NCBI GenBank assembly: GCA_903842345.1
Contig: CAIMLR010000007.1
Span: 434,001-498,000 of the forward strand
From: an uncultured Myxococcales bacterium
GTDB lineage: Bacteria > Myxococcota_A > UBA9042
Direction: 5' to 3'
Length of the DNA: 64,000 bases
Each line of letters starts with the position of its first letter. Positions within the stretch are counted from its first letter, which is position 1. The position numbers and the translations under genes were made by a program. The notes below the pieces were generated by a model. That model was given only the letters and a program-made list of their open reading frames with translations, was not told the DNA's origin and searched no databases. Below are positions 53,319 to 62,210 of this stretch, piece by piece.

Positions 53319-53684
53319 TTACTTTTTTGCCGCCGTATGCGCCACCGCCAGGCGAATGCGCCGCCGTGACAGCACCTGGTTTGGCTGCACCAAGTCCGCT
53401 ACGAAGCCGAGGGCGCCGCTGAAATGCATGAACGCACCGCACTTGAGGCAGAACTGCTGCGGGTCATGTCGATCACGCAGCCTGTTGAGCTTTTCTCTTT
53501 CAGTATCAGTCAGTAGCCGGAGCACGTCGTGGCGTTGGCAGTTTTCGATCATGTACAGGAGGAGCAGCCGCTCGTAGGCCTTTCGGTGTCGCCGACAGGT
53601 GAGTACCTTCCTGAAAAAGAAGGACAAAACATCAATCCGGTCCTGGGAGACGTAGTTCGAGATGACCCTTCGTTCGGATTTCAT
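53319..53684 (-). CDS. hypothetical protein with CxxC motif
   Basis: The ATG at 53684 gives a 121-residue basic, mainly helical protein with FCLKCGAF near residue 80, probably half of a zinc site. There is no signal peptide. It has no recognised family. It is divergent from the large plus-strand operon that starts at 53930. Confidence 0.45.
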   Translation of the reverse strand: MKSERRVISNYVSQDRIDVLSFFFRKVLTCRRHRKAYERLLLLYMIENCQRHDVLRLLTDTEREKLNRLRDRHDPQQFCLKCGAFMHFSGALGFVADLVQPNQVLSRRRIRLAVAHTAAKK

Positions 53685-53929
53685 GAACTTCCTTGTGTTG
53701 AACCGGGAAGTTTTTTTTGGCCCAACCAAACAGTATGACAGAAAGTCTGAAATTGTCAATAGGTTCGCGTAGATAGGTCGGTGTCCCGCAACTGCGTCCA
53801 TTGCCGCGTGCCGCAATCTCGGGGTCGCAACTCCAACAAAACCAGCAACTTGTCACGGTGATTGTTGGGATCTTGCACGCCTCTGACCATGTCCGAAGCA
53901 GCACCAACTTGCTGCCGAGGACAGAGACC

Positions 53930-54379
53930 ATGTGCCGACTCCTTCTTGACGCTGTGACCCGGTTGCCCATCGCTCGAATTGTCTCAGTGACGTCGGAGCG
54001 CATCGTCCTGGAGGTCACGCAGCGTGACGCTGAACAACGCGTCTACGTCATCCAGATCGATGCCAGGGTCGATGGTGCAAAAGCCAAGGCGAAGCTTGTA
54101 GCCAACCCGCATTCGGCGGACGGTGACATCACGGCCGATACATCGTGGGGCGAGACCCTGATTTCGGCATCGGGTCACTTGCACCTCACGGGCACCCGTG
54201 AGACGGAACGTCTGCAAGACACTGAGCTTGACCTAGTTGAAGTTCTGTCGCTCGCCCGCGAATGGTGCGTTCACTTCTCCAACTACATGGACACAGGCGT
54301 GTTTTTGCCGTTGGACATTTGGGCGAAGCCGTGGGTGACAAGCGATCGCCTCCCGACGAACACCGAGGTTGCCCAATGA
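53930..54379 (+). CDS. hypothetical protein, first gene of envelope operon
   Basis: The ATG at 53930 gives 149 residues forming mostly strands (IARIVSVTSERIVLEVTQ, RVYVIQIDARVDG) and a C-terminal helix. No signal peptide or known domain is seen. Its stop overlaps the start of the following lipoprotein gene (ATGA), so they are translationally coupled. It starts a run of nine or more tightly spaced genes reaching the integrase. Confidence 0.5.
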   Translation: MCRLLLDAVTRLPIARIVSVTSERIVLEVTQRDAEQRVYVIQIDARVDGAKAKAKLVANPHSADGDITADTSWGETLISASGHLHLTGTRETERLQDTELDLVEVLSLAREWCVHFSNYMDTGVFLPLDIWAKPWVTSDRLPTNTEVAQ

Positions 54380-55146
54380 AGCTGCGCCTGCTTGTCTTCA
54401 CTGCGCTCATCAGCACCACCGGTTGTGACCGCGTCACCCGCGCGGCGACGGAACTTGCTGCGCCTGAGCCCGTCGTTGCCGCCGAGCCCATTGAGGTCAT
54501 CTGCGTCGCCAGCCGCGACACCACGTGCAGCGAGTCGCATCTCAGCATCGTGTTGACCGATGCTCTGCAGGCCGGTGCGCAGCGCAGCGCCAAAGTTCGC
54601 CTGTGGGTCTCAACGCCGGAAAACCCCGCCGCGGAAGTCGCGGCGTCAGGTGTCTGGCAGATCCCGAAGCGCGGCAATGACAGCGTGAAAGCCCGTCAGC
54701 GCGACGCCTGGATCGCGGGCGAAGTCGCCCGGATGACGGCGCTCGCCGCGCCGCGCCTGCAGGGTGACCACGGCTATGACCAGATGCTCGCTGAAGCCAT
54801 TGGCGCCGTCGCGCTGAAAGGCAAGCCTGGAACCGTCCGCGACATCGTTCTCGTCAGTACGGGCCGCGAGGTCAATGCCCGCAACGGCGATATGGACTGC
54901 AAGGCTGCAGATCCGAAGAAGTTCCGCGCCCTGACCACTGCCGGCCCTCTGCCACCAGGTTCCCTGCGGGGCGTTTCGGTCTCCTTTGCGTTCGTAACCC
55001 GCGAGAAATCGAGCCGGAGGGGCTGCATCGTGACCGGCAAGAAGAGTCGCACACAAGACGAGGCCTGGCAGCAGGCCGTCGTGACCGCTGCAAACGCCAG
55101 CGCGATCACGTTCCACCAGGGCACGCCAGAGTTGGCGTCGCCCTGA
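54376..55146 (+). CDS. putative lipoprotein of mobile-element operon
   Basis: The 256-residue product has a lipoprotein signal with LISTTGC (lipobox near residue 17). The mature domain has alternating strands and helices (SHLSIVLTDALQ, RDIVLVSTGREV, RGVSVSFAFVTR), somewhat like a von Willebrand-type or nucleotide-binding fold, but no MIDAS motif can be confirmed. It may be an outer- or inner-membrane anchored part of a transfer or envelope structure. Confidence 0.6.
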   Translation: MKLRLLVFTALISTTGCDRVTRAATELAAPEPVVAAEPIEVICVASRDTTCSESHLSIVLTDALQAGAQRSAKVRLWVSTPENPAAEVAASGVWQIPKRGNDSVKARQRDAWIAGEVARMTALAAPRLQGDHGYDQMLAEAIGAVALKGKPGTVRDIVLVSTGREVNARNGDMDCKAADPKKFRALTTAGPLPPGSLRGVSVSFAFVTREKSSRRGCIVTGKKSRTQDEAWQQAVVTAANASAITFHQGTPELASP

Positions 55147-55184
55147 TTTTTGACCCGCCGCGCCGCGGCACCTTGGAGGTTCCT

Positions 55185-56006
55185 ATGATTCCGAATTTTC
55201 CCGCGATGTTTGCTGCCGCTCAGGACTGGGCGTCAGACGTTCCGCTCGAAGAAGGCAAACGCCTGTACATCCTCGCGAAGCTCGGTCAGCGCCCGAACGC
55301 CGACGACCCGGCAAATCCCCGTGCAGGCCGCGCCAACGACGCCATCGCCGAGCGTTCGCGGATCGAAGACTACCAGGCAGATCAGCGCCTCGCCGGCGCC
55401 GAGTTGTCGCCCTTGCATTGGGCGCTGGGCCCAGCAGTACTACTGAGCTTTGCCATCGAATTCGCAGGCGCGTTCGACCTGCTGCAGGCGATGGAATTGG
55501 ACATTTTCTCGCACGTCCTGCTCAGCCTGGCCGTCACATTTGCAGTCTTCAGCGCGAGTTGGTTCGCGGCTAATTCCATGCAATCCACGGGCACATCGGG
55601 TTCGAGCAGCCGGTATCGGCGTTTCGGCTTCCTCGCGCTCGGTCTCTATGTGCTCGTCGTCGGTGCGTGCGCGGCCATGCGGCTGGATGTCTTGTCCAAC
55701 CACGAGGACTCGTCGTCTTCCAGCGATTGGCCGGCGGCGATCCTCATGGCGGCTGCGACATTGGCTCCCGCCGCGGTCGCAAAGGTGCTGCTGCCGCAGT
55801 GGGTTTCGTCCCGTGGCGTGCGCACTCGCTACGCCGACTCCAAGCGTCAGATTCGCGTTGCAACTTCGGGCGTCAAGTCGGCAGAGAAGTACCTCGACCG
55901 CGCGTACCAGGCGCGCGCCACCTGGGATGCCCGCGCGGAACGCCTCGGCGCGCTGTACGAACAAGCGTACCGCCGCCAGGGCGCGTCTCAATCGGACGAC
56001 GCGTAA
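55185..56006 (+). CDS. four-TM membrane protein of mobile-element operon
   Basis: The ATG at 55185 has GGAGG upstream. The 273-residue protein has an Asp/Glu-rich cytoplasmic N-terminus, four hydrophobic segments (about 83-100, 108-128, 148-168, 182-200) and a C-terminal helix. No family is recognised. It lies between the lipoprotein gene and the 56038 gene and probably works with them. Confidence 0.6.
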   Translation: MIPNFPAMFAAAQDWASDVPLEEGKRLYILAKLGQRPNADDPANPRAGRANDAIAERSRIEDYQADQRLAGAELSPLHWALGPAVLLSFAIEFAGAFDLLQAMELDIFSHVLLSLAVTFAVFSASWFAANSMQSTGTSGSSSRYRRFGFLALGLYVLVVGACAAMRLDVLSNHEDSSSSSDWPAAILMAAATLAPAAVAKVLLPQWVSSRGVRTRYADSKRQIRVATSGVKSAEKYLDRAYQARATWDARAERLGALYEQAYRRQGASQSDDA

Positions 56007-56037
56007 GTCAACCCACAACAACTACAGGAGAATCACC

Positions 56038-57006
56038 ATGACCATCTCTTCCAAACCCAAGTCCCGCACCTTGGTGCCGCTGCCGATGTTCGGCGCTCAT
56101 CGAGGGGCGGCGCTCGCACTTCCCGCCGCGGCGCGTTTCAACCGCGAATCGGCAGCGTATGAGCTCAAACCCATGTACGTCGACCCAATTCCCAATCGCG
56201 CGCGCCTGCTTGCCGAGCGCGCCAGCGAGGACGGGCTGGACGCTCGCTGGGCCGAGGCCAAAGTGGAGGACTGGCGCGCTGCGGACTTTGTGGACGCGAA
56301 GGCTATCGTCGCGCACACGGATCGTCCGGGTACGCAGCGCACCGCCATTGTGGCCGCTTCCAAGGCGCAGGTGCCCTCACTCGCGTATCTCGCGTTCTCA
56401 CAGGATGGGCCGCTTTTTGGCCTCCTGGTCGTGCTCCGCCCTGAGGATACGCACGCGTTGGAACGCGTCGTCGGGTTCTTGACCGCGCTCGAAGTCGTCA
56501 CGCGCCGCTCAGGCTCGTCGGCACTCTTCGGGGATCAGTCCACTTCGCAGACACGGACAGCAGAGCCCAAGCTCAGGGAACGTTTCGCAGAGCATTTCAC
56601 CCAGAACCTGCCACGCGTGATTGCGGACGTGGAACTCGAATCTGCGCCGCTGGAGCTCAGCCGCGCGGGGCAGGCGTCGGTTCCGCTCGTGGTGTTGCCC
56701 TATGCCGACGATTGGCGTGACCCGCAAAGCCTTGCGCGCGATGTGTTGACCGAGTTGCAGACCCCGCTTTCCCGAGGCGACAACTTCGTCGTTGCGGAAA
56801 TTGTGCCCGCCGGGATGCGGCTACACGATTTCAGGCTCCGGGCAACGGACGGACGTTTGGCGGTCAGCGGCACACCCCTTTTGCCTGCGCCAGGCCAGGC
56901 CGACATTGCTCCCGCGGTGCGTCGGGCGGCGGAAGACGCGTTGCGCCGCTCCGCCACGATTTCGGCGACGTTCACTCGTACTTCAGCGATCGCCACAAGT
57001 GACTGA
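56038..57006 (+). CDS. hypothetical soluble protein of mobile-element operon
   Basis: The ATG at 56038 has AGGAG upstream. The 322-residue protein has no signal or TM segment. It has mixed strands and helices with LAYLAFSQDGPLFGLLVVLRPED and a later FVVAEIVPAG. No known domain is recognised. A 14-bp hairpin follows its stop. Confidence 0.5.
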   Translation: MTISSKPKSRTLVPLPMFGAHRGAALALPAAARFNRESAAYELKPMYVDPIPNRARLLAERASEDGLDARWAEAKVEDWRAADFVDAKAIVAHTDRPGTQRTAIVAASKAQVPSLAYLAFSQDGPLFGLLVVLRPEDTHALERVVGFLTALEVVTRRSGSSALFGDQSTSQTRTAEPKLRERFAEHFTQNLPRVIADVELESAPLELSRAGQASVPLVVLPYADDWRDPQSLARDVLTELQTPLSRGDNFVVAEIVPAGMRLHDFRLRATDGRLAVSGTPLLPAPGQADIAPAVRRAAEDALRRSATISATFTRTSAIATSD

Positions 57007-57020
57007 TTTTTCACTGCGAA

Positions 57021-57057
57021 GCCTGCTGCACGCATCAATGTGGTGCGTGCAGCAGGC
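57021..57057. repeat. 14-bp perfect hairpin between operon genes
   Basis: GCCTGCTGCACGCA (57021-57034) and TGCGTGCAGCAGGC (57044-57057) form a perfect 14-bp stem around a 9-nt loop. No U-run follows in either direction. It may protect or process the operon mRNA, or bind a regulator. Confidence 0.7.
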
Positions 57058-57085
57058 TCGCCCAACCGCCCTCAAAGGTTAGATC

Positions 57086-57391
57086 ATGGCGATCATCCAG
57101 ATTATCTTCACGTTTCTCGTCACGCGCTGGCTGTGCAGCGTCGGCAAGATCGAGTCGTGGGTCGCACGCTGCTTCATCGCCCTCATTGCGTGGATGATGC
57201 TCCCGACGGTTTTTCACGAGCTACTTGCAGCCGTTGGTCTGTCGGATGTCGACGTGGGCGGCTGGCTCCTGGGCATCGTCGTTCTGGCCATCGTCGTGGG
57301 CGCGGGCTACGCACGTTTCGCCCATCAGAAGAAGGCTGTGTTTTCCGGCCAGCCCACCACCTCGCCGAAGCGTCGGATCGACCGCGTGTAG
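57086..57391 (+). CDS. small two-TM membrane protein
   Basis: The 101-residue protein has hydrophobic segments at about 2-12, 23-45 and 58-76 and a basic C-terminal tail (TSPKRRIDRV). It lies within the envelope/transfer operon, with the next gene 32 bp downstream. No family is recognised. Confidence 0.55.
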   Translation: MAIIQIIFTFLVTRWLCSVGKIESWVARCFIALIAWMMLPTVFHELLAAVGLSDVDVGGWLLGIVVLAIVVGAGYARFAHQKKAVFSGQPTTSPKRRIDRV

Positions 57392-57423
57392 GCAACAGTT
57401 CTCAATAATTCAACGGAGGATTC

Positions 57424-57771
57424 ATGAAGATCGACAACAACAAGAGCAAGCACCAATCGGCTCCGAGCCCCGTCAGGCGCGCGCAGCGCGTCAATGAACA
57501 GACAGAGACGGTGCTCGACCTCGGTCCTGGATTCGTTCCGAGCTCGACCCCGGCGATTCTCTGGCAGTTGGGGCCCGCCATCGGCGTGCTCGTGCCCTCG
57601 TCCGTTCGCTACACCGGCAGCGCCCCGCGTATCAAGAAGACGATGCGCAACGAGCAGTTTCCAGGCTGGACTCTGCTCCATGTCTCGCACTCGCACGGGG
57701 ATGAGATCCTGCGCGAAGTTACCGTCCTCCTGCGCTCCGCACCCTCAGAATCCGAACGAGGTGCCCCATGA
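57424..57771 (+). CDS. hypothetical protein before coupling ATPase
   Basis: The 115-residue soluble protein begins with a basic, Ser/Lys-rich stretch, followed by strands (LGPAIGVLVPSSVRY, WTLLHVSHSHG, REVTVLLRS). GGAGG lies upstream of the ATG. Its stop overlaps the start of the VirD4-like gene by 4 bp (ATGA), implying translational coupling. Confidence 0.5.
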   Translation: MKIDNNKSKHQSAPSPVRRAQRVNEQTETVLDLGPGFVPSSTPAILWQLGPAIGVLVPSSVRYTGSAPRIKKTMRNEQFPGWTLLHVSHSHGDEILREVTVLLRSAPSESERGAP

Positions 57772-59264
57772 TCTTTGATTTTTCGCGCCGTCTCAAACGG
57801 CCGCTGCCTCCGTTGCCCCCTGCGGCTGCGCCGGGTGACGTCGCGTACGGCATGTCCGAATCGGGCCAGCTGATTTTGCGGCCCCGCGGCTCGACGCGCG
57901 TTGCCAGTCACCAGGTCGCGATGGGCGCGAGCGGATCCGGGAAATCTGTCCGTGAAGCTGATTATCTTTGCAGAATGATGGTTTATGAGTGGTTGTCTGT
58001 GCCGCCCGCCCAGCAAGCTTCGCTCGTGGTGATCGATCCCAAAGGAGATTTGGTCCAGCATCTTCTGGATGCCATCTGTGCAACGCACCCGCAAGCGCTG
58101 CGCTCTGGGCTGGTTGGCTACTGCAACCCGTTTGCCCGCCACGAGCTCGGGGAACCCGGCGGAATTCCATTGAATTTCGCGAAGGCGGAGCTGTCGGGAA
58201 TTCCAGAAAGCGTCGTGGCCTTGCAGTTTTCGTCCATGATTTCAGCAGTGTCGACCGGGGTGGGCGGACAGAAGCATTTGTCCATGGGCGCACGTCAGAT
58301 GGACCTGACGAACATGCTGCTCGCGGCGTGCCTGGCGTGTCCCATCCCCGAGTGCTCGCTGCTGTGGGCCCTCGACGCCATTCAGGGGGACATGCTCAAA
58401 GAATTGGCAGCGCTCACAACCTCGCGCCGTGCAGCAGAATTTCTCCGCACTGCGGATCTGGGCGGTGAGCTCGCCGCGAGCACGTCCTCACGGCTCAGAA
58501 CGGCGCTTGCGCTGTACGATGGCTTGGAGAACGCCGTGGGTGCACGCACATGCGTCAGTATCTCGTCCATGGTTTCTGCCGGGCGAGTGACGCTGATCGA
58601 CCTCGGCCCGGCTCCCTTGCCGAGCCTCGCAGAGTGTTTCGGCAACATACTGTTTTCATTGCTTTCTGCACATTTGCTCGCGCGCCCGAGTCCGAGCACG
58701 GCGTTTCCACATTGCACATGCGTGCTCGACGAAGGGCACATGCTCGCGGAAGCATTGGAAAATACGGCGCTTTTTTGGACCACGCTCGGACGCAGCAAGA
58801 ATTTGAGTCTGACGGTTTTGACCCAAGGCACGAAGCTGCTTGCTGAACGATCTCCACAACTTCTCTCCAGCCTCCAGACCAACGCGAACATCAAGTCCAT
58901 CGCGCGGATGTCAGCACCGGACGCCGAGCAGTGGGTCCGCGACGCGGCATCTCGCCCGGGCGTCGAGGAGTCCTTGTCGGCGGTTCGCAGTCGTCTCGTA
59001 GGCGTTGTCACCAACCTGGCCGACCAGGAATTTCTGTACCTGACCGCGGGCTCTGCCGTCCGCGCGCACTCGCTCCCGGTGGACCTTGCGGCCTGGACGG
59101 CTGCTGGCGTTGCCCATGCGGCTGACGTCGACGCCGTGAAGCGTCGCTGGACGCCACCGGAGGGCTTTCCGCCGCGCGTGCAGCTTGCCGACTACCTCGC
59201 CGCGCACAAGTCCACGGCTGCCCGGCCGGCTCGTTCCGGCAAGCCGCGCTCGAAATGGGGGTAA
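57768..59264 (+). CDS. VirD4/TraG-like coupling ATPase (second copy type)
   Basis: The 498-residue protein has Walker A GASGSGKS (about 49-56), a VVIDPKGDLVQHL segment (about 84-96), and CVLDEGHMLAEAL as Walker B, followed by a LTVLTQGTKL sensor. It fits the VirD4/TraG/DUF87 group but lacks N-terminal TM helices. It differs from the ATPase at 34810, so the island carries two such pumps. It starts inside the previous gene's stop. Confidence 0.75.
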   Translation: MIFDFSRRLKRPLPPLPPAAAPGDVAYGMSESGQLILRPRGSTRVASHQVAMGASGSGKSVREADYLCRMMVYEWLSVPPAQQASLVVIDPKGDLVQHLLDAICATHPQALRSGLVGYCNPFARHELGEPGGIPLNFAKAELSGIPESVVALQFSSMISAVSTGVGGQKHLSMGARQMDLTNMLLAACLACPIPECSLLWALDAIQGDMLKELAALTTSRRAAEFLRTADLGGELAASTSSRLRTALALYDGLENAVGARTCVSISSMVSAGRVTLIDLGPAPLPSLAECFGNILFSLLSAHLLARPSPSTAFPHCTCVLDEGHMLAEALENTALFWTTLGRSKNLSLTVLTQGTKLLAERSPQLLSSLQTNANIKSIARMSAPDAEQWVRDAASRPGVEESLSAVRSRLVGVVTNLADQEFLYLTAGSAVRAHSLPVDLAAWTAAGVAHAADVDAVKRRWTPPEGFPPRVQLADYLAAHKSTAARPARSGKPRSKWG

Positions 59265-59267
59265 CGC

Positions 59268-59612
59268 ATGAAAACTACATGGAACGCTCTCAAAGTTCTC
59301 TTCAGCATCGCCACATGGATCGTCACGTTCCTGTGCTGGCTTCTCTTTGGCACGTGGACGCTTGCGACACTGATCTCGGACTGGCGGGCGGCGCGTCGCA
59401 CGCGCGCCGATGGCCACCTGCGGTGCTTGGCGGGCCACATCATCGAGCCGTCGGGCGTTTTCGAGTGCAGCGGCTGCGGATGGGTCTTTCGCAGCGACAA
59501 CTATGGCCTCAACTGCCCAAACCCCGAGTGCCCCAAGCCCCAATCCAACATTGTGAATTGCACGACGTGCGGTCTGAGCGTCCGGAACCCAGGGCGGATC
59601 GGACGGCCCTGA
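59268..59612 (+). CDS. membrane-anchored zinc-ribbon protein
   Basis: The 114-residue protein has an N-terminal hydrophobic segment (about 11-38) and a C-terminal zinc-ribbon tandem with CSGC, CPNPEC and CTTC knuckles. It begins 3 bp after the VirD4-like gene, suggesting joint translation. It may tether or regulate the ATPase at the membrane. Confidence 0.6.
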   Translation: MKTTWNALKVLFSIATWIVTFLCWLLFGTWTLATLISDWRAARRTRADGHLRCLAGHIIEPSGVFECSGCGWVFRSDNYGLNCPNPECPKPQSNIVNCTTCGLSVRNPGRIGRP

Positions 59613-59665
59613 AACGCACCCCACCTCGAGATGCGCCGTGTGGCGCATCACGCGTTCCGTTTCAG
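59609..59665 (+). promoter_or_regulatory. nested hairpin between operon genes
   Basis: CTGAAACG (59609-59616) pairs with CGTTTCAG (59658-59665), and inside it GATGCGCC (59630-59637) pairs with GGCGCATC (59642-59649) around GTGT. It overlaps the stop of the zinc-ribbon gene and is followed by no T-run. A role in mRNA processing or attenuation is possible. Confidence 0.55.
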
Positions 59666-59722
59666 GCGACGTGCCTGGAACACAACTGCCCAGCCCGTCT
59701 GGGCATCACCGGAGAGGAAGCC

Positions 59723-60505
59723 ATGAAACACAGAGCTGTCAGAAACCACACCAATCGACCAGGCGGGGATGCGATTCACATCTTCGTTGCCGGCTCACCT
59801 GACCACGTCGCGTGCTTGCTCCCACACTTGGACGAAGCAAATGAGGCGCGCGGCGACGGGTACTTCTACGTCGATTTCCACAACCCCACACCAGAATCCG
59901 GCGCGTACGTGGAACTCGCACTCGCGGAGGAACGCATCCTCGGCAAGTGGACGCCGCTCGACTTAGCGAGCCGGTTACGTCACTCGGGCCTGGGCTACCT
60001 TCATTCGCCCGTCGTTGCGCTGCATGATGATCCGGAGGCGACGATGCGGCTCGTGCGCGAAGCCCTCCACCACGGTCGCGCGGTCCTCGGCTACCTCACG
60101 GTAGCACTGCCAGGCACGCTGCGATTCGGCATCCAGTTCGCGCTTGCCCCAGACGACCCGGAAGGGCTTGAAGACCTCGAAGTACTCATGCGTGGCCTCG
60201 GCGAGCTCTGTCGTCAGCGCGGTGCCGAGCACGCGTTCGCCGTCGGCTGCGGCCGCTCGTGGACGGAGACCGACGCGGTCCTTTGTGCGTCGTTTGCCGA
60301 GCACTTGGAACGCAATGCGCTGGCAGTCCTTGACCTCGGCTACGTGGCGACTCCGGGCATCGAGCGCGTCCTGAGCGGCCGGGTGAGCGCGGTCAAGGAT
60401 CCCGCGGCTTGGCTGGCCGCACTGGGCCACGTGACGGCGCACGCCACCACTGCAAGCAGCGCCGCCGCATCTGACGATAAGTGCGTCCACGGGAGCGCAC
60501 CGTGA
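59723..60505 (+). CDS. hypothetical protein of mobile-element operon
   Basis: The ATG at 59723 with GGAGAGG upstream gives 260 residues. The protein is soluble with mixed strands and helices, including AIHIFVAGSPDHVACLLPHLDE, a VLGYLTVALPGTLRFGIQFAL strand pair and acidic EGLEDLEVLMRG. No family is recognised. Its stop overlaps the GTG start of the next gene by 4 bp. Confidence 0.5.
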   Translation: MKHRAVRNHTNRPGGDAIHIFVAGSPDHVACLLPHLDEANEARGDGYFYVDFHNPTPESGAYVELALAEERILGKWTPLDLASRLRHSGLGYLHSPVVALHDDPEATMRLVREALHHGRAVLGYLTVALPGTLRFGIQFALAPDDPEGLEDLEVLMRGLGELCRQRGAEHAFAVGCGRSWTETDAVLCASFAEHLERNALAVLDLGYVATPGIERVLSGRVSAVKDPAAWLAALGHVTAHATTASSAAASDDKCVHGSAP

Positions 60506-61350
60506 AGCCAGATCGGGCCACCGAGGAACGCGCCGCCGACGGCAGTGCGAAGTCTCGTCGACGGCGGGCGGTTCGTCACGCAGGCGCGCGCCTATCTTTG
60601 ACGGACAGAGACTGGGATTTGCTCGAATTGGTCGGGGCTGCGAGGTATGTCAGCGTCCGGCACATCGCACTCGCGTTCTTCCCACCCGGAAGCGATCGCG
60701 CCACGCGTCGGATTCGTGCTCTGTACGACGCCGGTTTTTTGCGTCTGACGGTCACCAGCAGCACTGAGCCGGCGCTGGTGTCGCTCAGCCCCGACGGCCT
60801 CGACGCGCTATGGGACCGTCTGGGCGACGAAGATCCGCGTGTTGGGCTGGCGGGCGCAATACCGCTCGGCGGCGTCGCGCATCATCTGCTGCTCGTCAGT
60901 GCACGGCTCTGGGCTGCGGGCTTGGCGGAAGTAGGGAAGCCGCGTCTGCTCTCCTGGAACTCGGGAAGCAGCGAAGCGGCCGTCGCGGCGCTCGGCGGCG
61001 CGAAGGTCAGGCCAGACTCCATGGCTGAGTTCCTGCTGAGCAGCGGCAACGTAATGACGGCATTTGTGGAGGGAGACACGGGCACGCAGCGGCAGGGCGT
61101 CATCGCCGGAAAAGCCAGTCGCTACCTGCCGATCCTGACCGCTGCGCCGCGCCGGGAACTGTGGTTTGCCACGGCTGGCAGCGCGCGTCGCGAGGAGCTC
61201 TTGGCCGCAGCATGCCGCGATGCAGGCATCGCCGGACGCACGCGCATCATCGGCGCGGACGTGCTCCACCGCCGGCCCTGTGAAGTGCCGGCGCGCGTGG
61301 ATGGGTCCGGCGCGCCTTCGGCCACACGGCCGAAAGACAGCGTGCCGTGA
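60502..61350 (+). CDS. replication-relaxation-like winged-helix protein
   Basis: The GTG at 60502 gives about 282 residues. The segment LTDRDWDLLELVGAARYVSVRHIALAFF, then RATRRIRALYDAGFLRL and SLSPDGLDALW, matches the winged-helix core of replication-relaxation proteins, as in the gene at 33879. It is the second such protein in the island. The C-terminal half is not recognised. It overlaps the next small gene by 4 bp. Confidence 0.6.
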   Translation: MKPDRATEERAADGSAKSRRRRAVRHAGARLSLTDRDWDLLELVGAARYVSVRHIALAFFPPGSDRATRRIRALYDAGFLRLTVTSSTEPALVSLSPDGLDALWDRLGDEDPRVGLAGAIPLGGVAHHLLLVSARLWAAGLAEVGKPRLLSWNSGSSEAAVAALGGAKVRPDSMAEFLLSSGNVMTAFVEGDTGTQRQGVIAGKASRYLPILTAAPRRELWFATAGSARREELLAAACRDAGIAGRTRIIGADVLHRRPCEVPARVDGSGAPSATRPKDSVP

Positions 61351-61610
61351 TGGTCGACTTTCTTCGTGCGAACACGCCGTTACACACGTCAGCCTCGCCG
61401 ACGACTGGACGTCTGGCGGTTGCACTGACTGGAGCCCTGTCCGACCGTGCCGATTGGCGGACCGAATGGTGCCGCTCGATGGTGAGTTGGCCGGCGACGC
61501 CGGCTGTTGGGGTGACTGACTGCGCTGACCGTTGGGCTGCTTGGTGGTGCGGACGGCGCGTCTGTTCGCACGTCTGCCTGCGGTGTGCTCACCTCGCCGG
61601 GGAGGGCTGA
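61347..61610 (+). CDS. small Cys/Trp-rich protein
   Basis: The 87-residue product (GTG at 61347 or ATG at 61350) overlaps the previous stop. Its C-terminal third has CADRW, AAWWCGRRVC and CLRC, a Cys/Trp-rich patch that could bind zinc. It lies directly before the Xis-like frame. Operon position is the main support. Confidence 0.4.
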   Translation: MMVDFLRANTPLHTSASPTTGRLAVALTGALSDRADWRTEWCRSMVSWPATPAVGVTDCADRWAAWWCGRRVCSHVCLRCAHLAGEG

Positions 61611-61613
61611 CCC

Positions 61614-62210
61614 ATGTCTGGCGTTTTGCCGACTCGGTGGCTGAACACCGACGAAGCGGCCGCTCACTGCGGCGTTGCGGCCCGGACCATCCGCGCGTGG
61701 GCCGCGCATGGCCTGGGTCACGGCAGAACGCCGCGTGGCTCCTTGCGTTTTCGGATCATCGACCTGGACTTGTTTCTTTCTACTTGCAGCGGGCATGCCC
61801 CAATGGCTACAGTTGGAACCGCTTGTTCCGGCCGTCAGCCGCCGCGCGTACCGCACGGAGGCCAAGATGGCATCAAACCGTGGAAAGAAGACCCGTCACG
61901 ACGGGGTGTACAAGAAGAAGAATGGCGCCTGGCTGATCCAGGTGGTGATCCGGGAAGGCTCGGGCTTCCGCTCAGTGGAGCGGACGCTGCCAGCCACGAC
62001 CCCGGAGTCGGAAGTGGTCGCGGGGCGGGCTCGACTGCGCGTCGAGTTGGAAGCGCAACGCGCGACGGGAGTACAGACGCAGATGTCGGTTCCGACGGCT
62101 TCGGAGGTCCGCGTCATGACGCGGCCTACTACCGTCGCCGACTACTGCGAGCAGTGGGTGAAGCGCAAGAAGTCGGACTGGCGGCCCAAGACGGTGACAG
62201 ACAACGTTGA
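61614..62210 (+). CDS. excisionase-like HTH frame overlapping integrase
   Basis: From the ATG at 61614 (GGGGAGGG upstream) the first 60 residues resemble an excisionase/MerR-type HTH: LPTRWLNTDEAAAHCGVAARTIRAWAAHGLG, then GSLRFRIIDLDLFL. The frame has no stop before the integrase start at 61867 and stays open to 62210, overlapping the integrase by 344 bp in another frame. The real product may be a short Xis with an unusual C-terminus, or be joined to the integrase by a +1 frameshift. The part after about residue 70 looks like the other frame's shadow. Confidence 0.5.
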   Translation: MSGVLPTRWLNTDEAAAHCGVAARTIRAWAAHGLGHGRTPRGSLRFRIIDLDLFLSTCSGHAPMATVGTACSGRQPPRVPHGGQDGIKPWKEDPSRRGVQEEEWRLADPGGDPGRLGLPLSGADAASHDPGVGSGRGAGSTARRVGSATRDGSTDADVGSDGFGGPRHDAAYYRRRLLRAVGEAQEVGLAAQDGDRQR

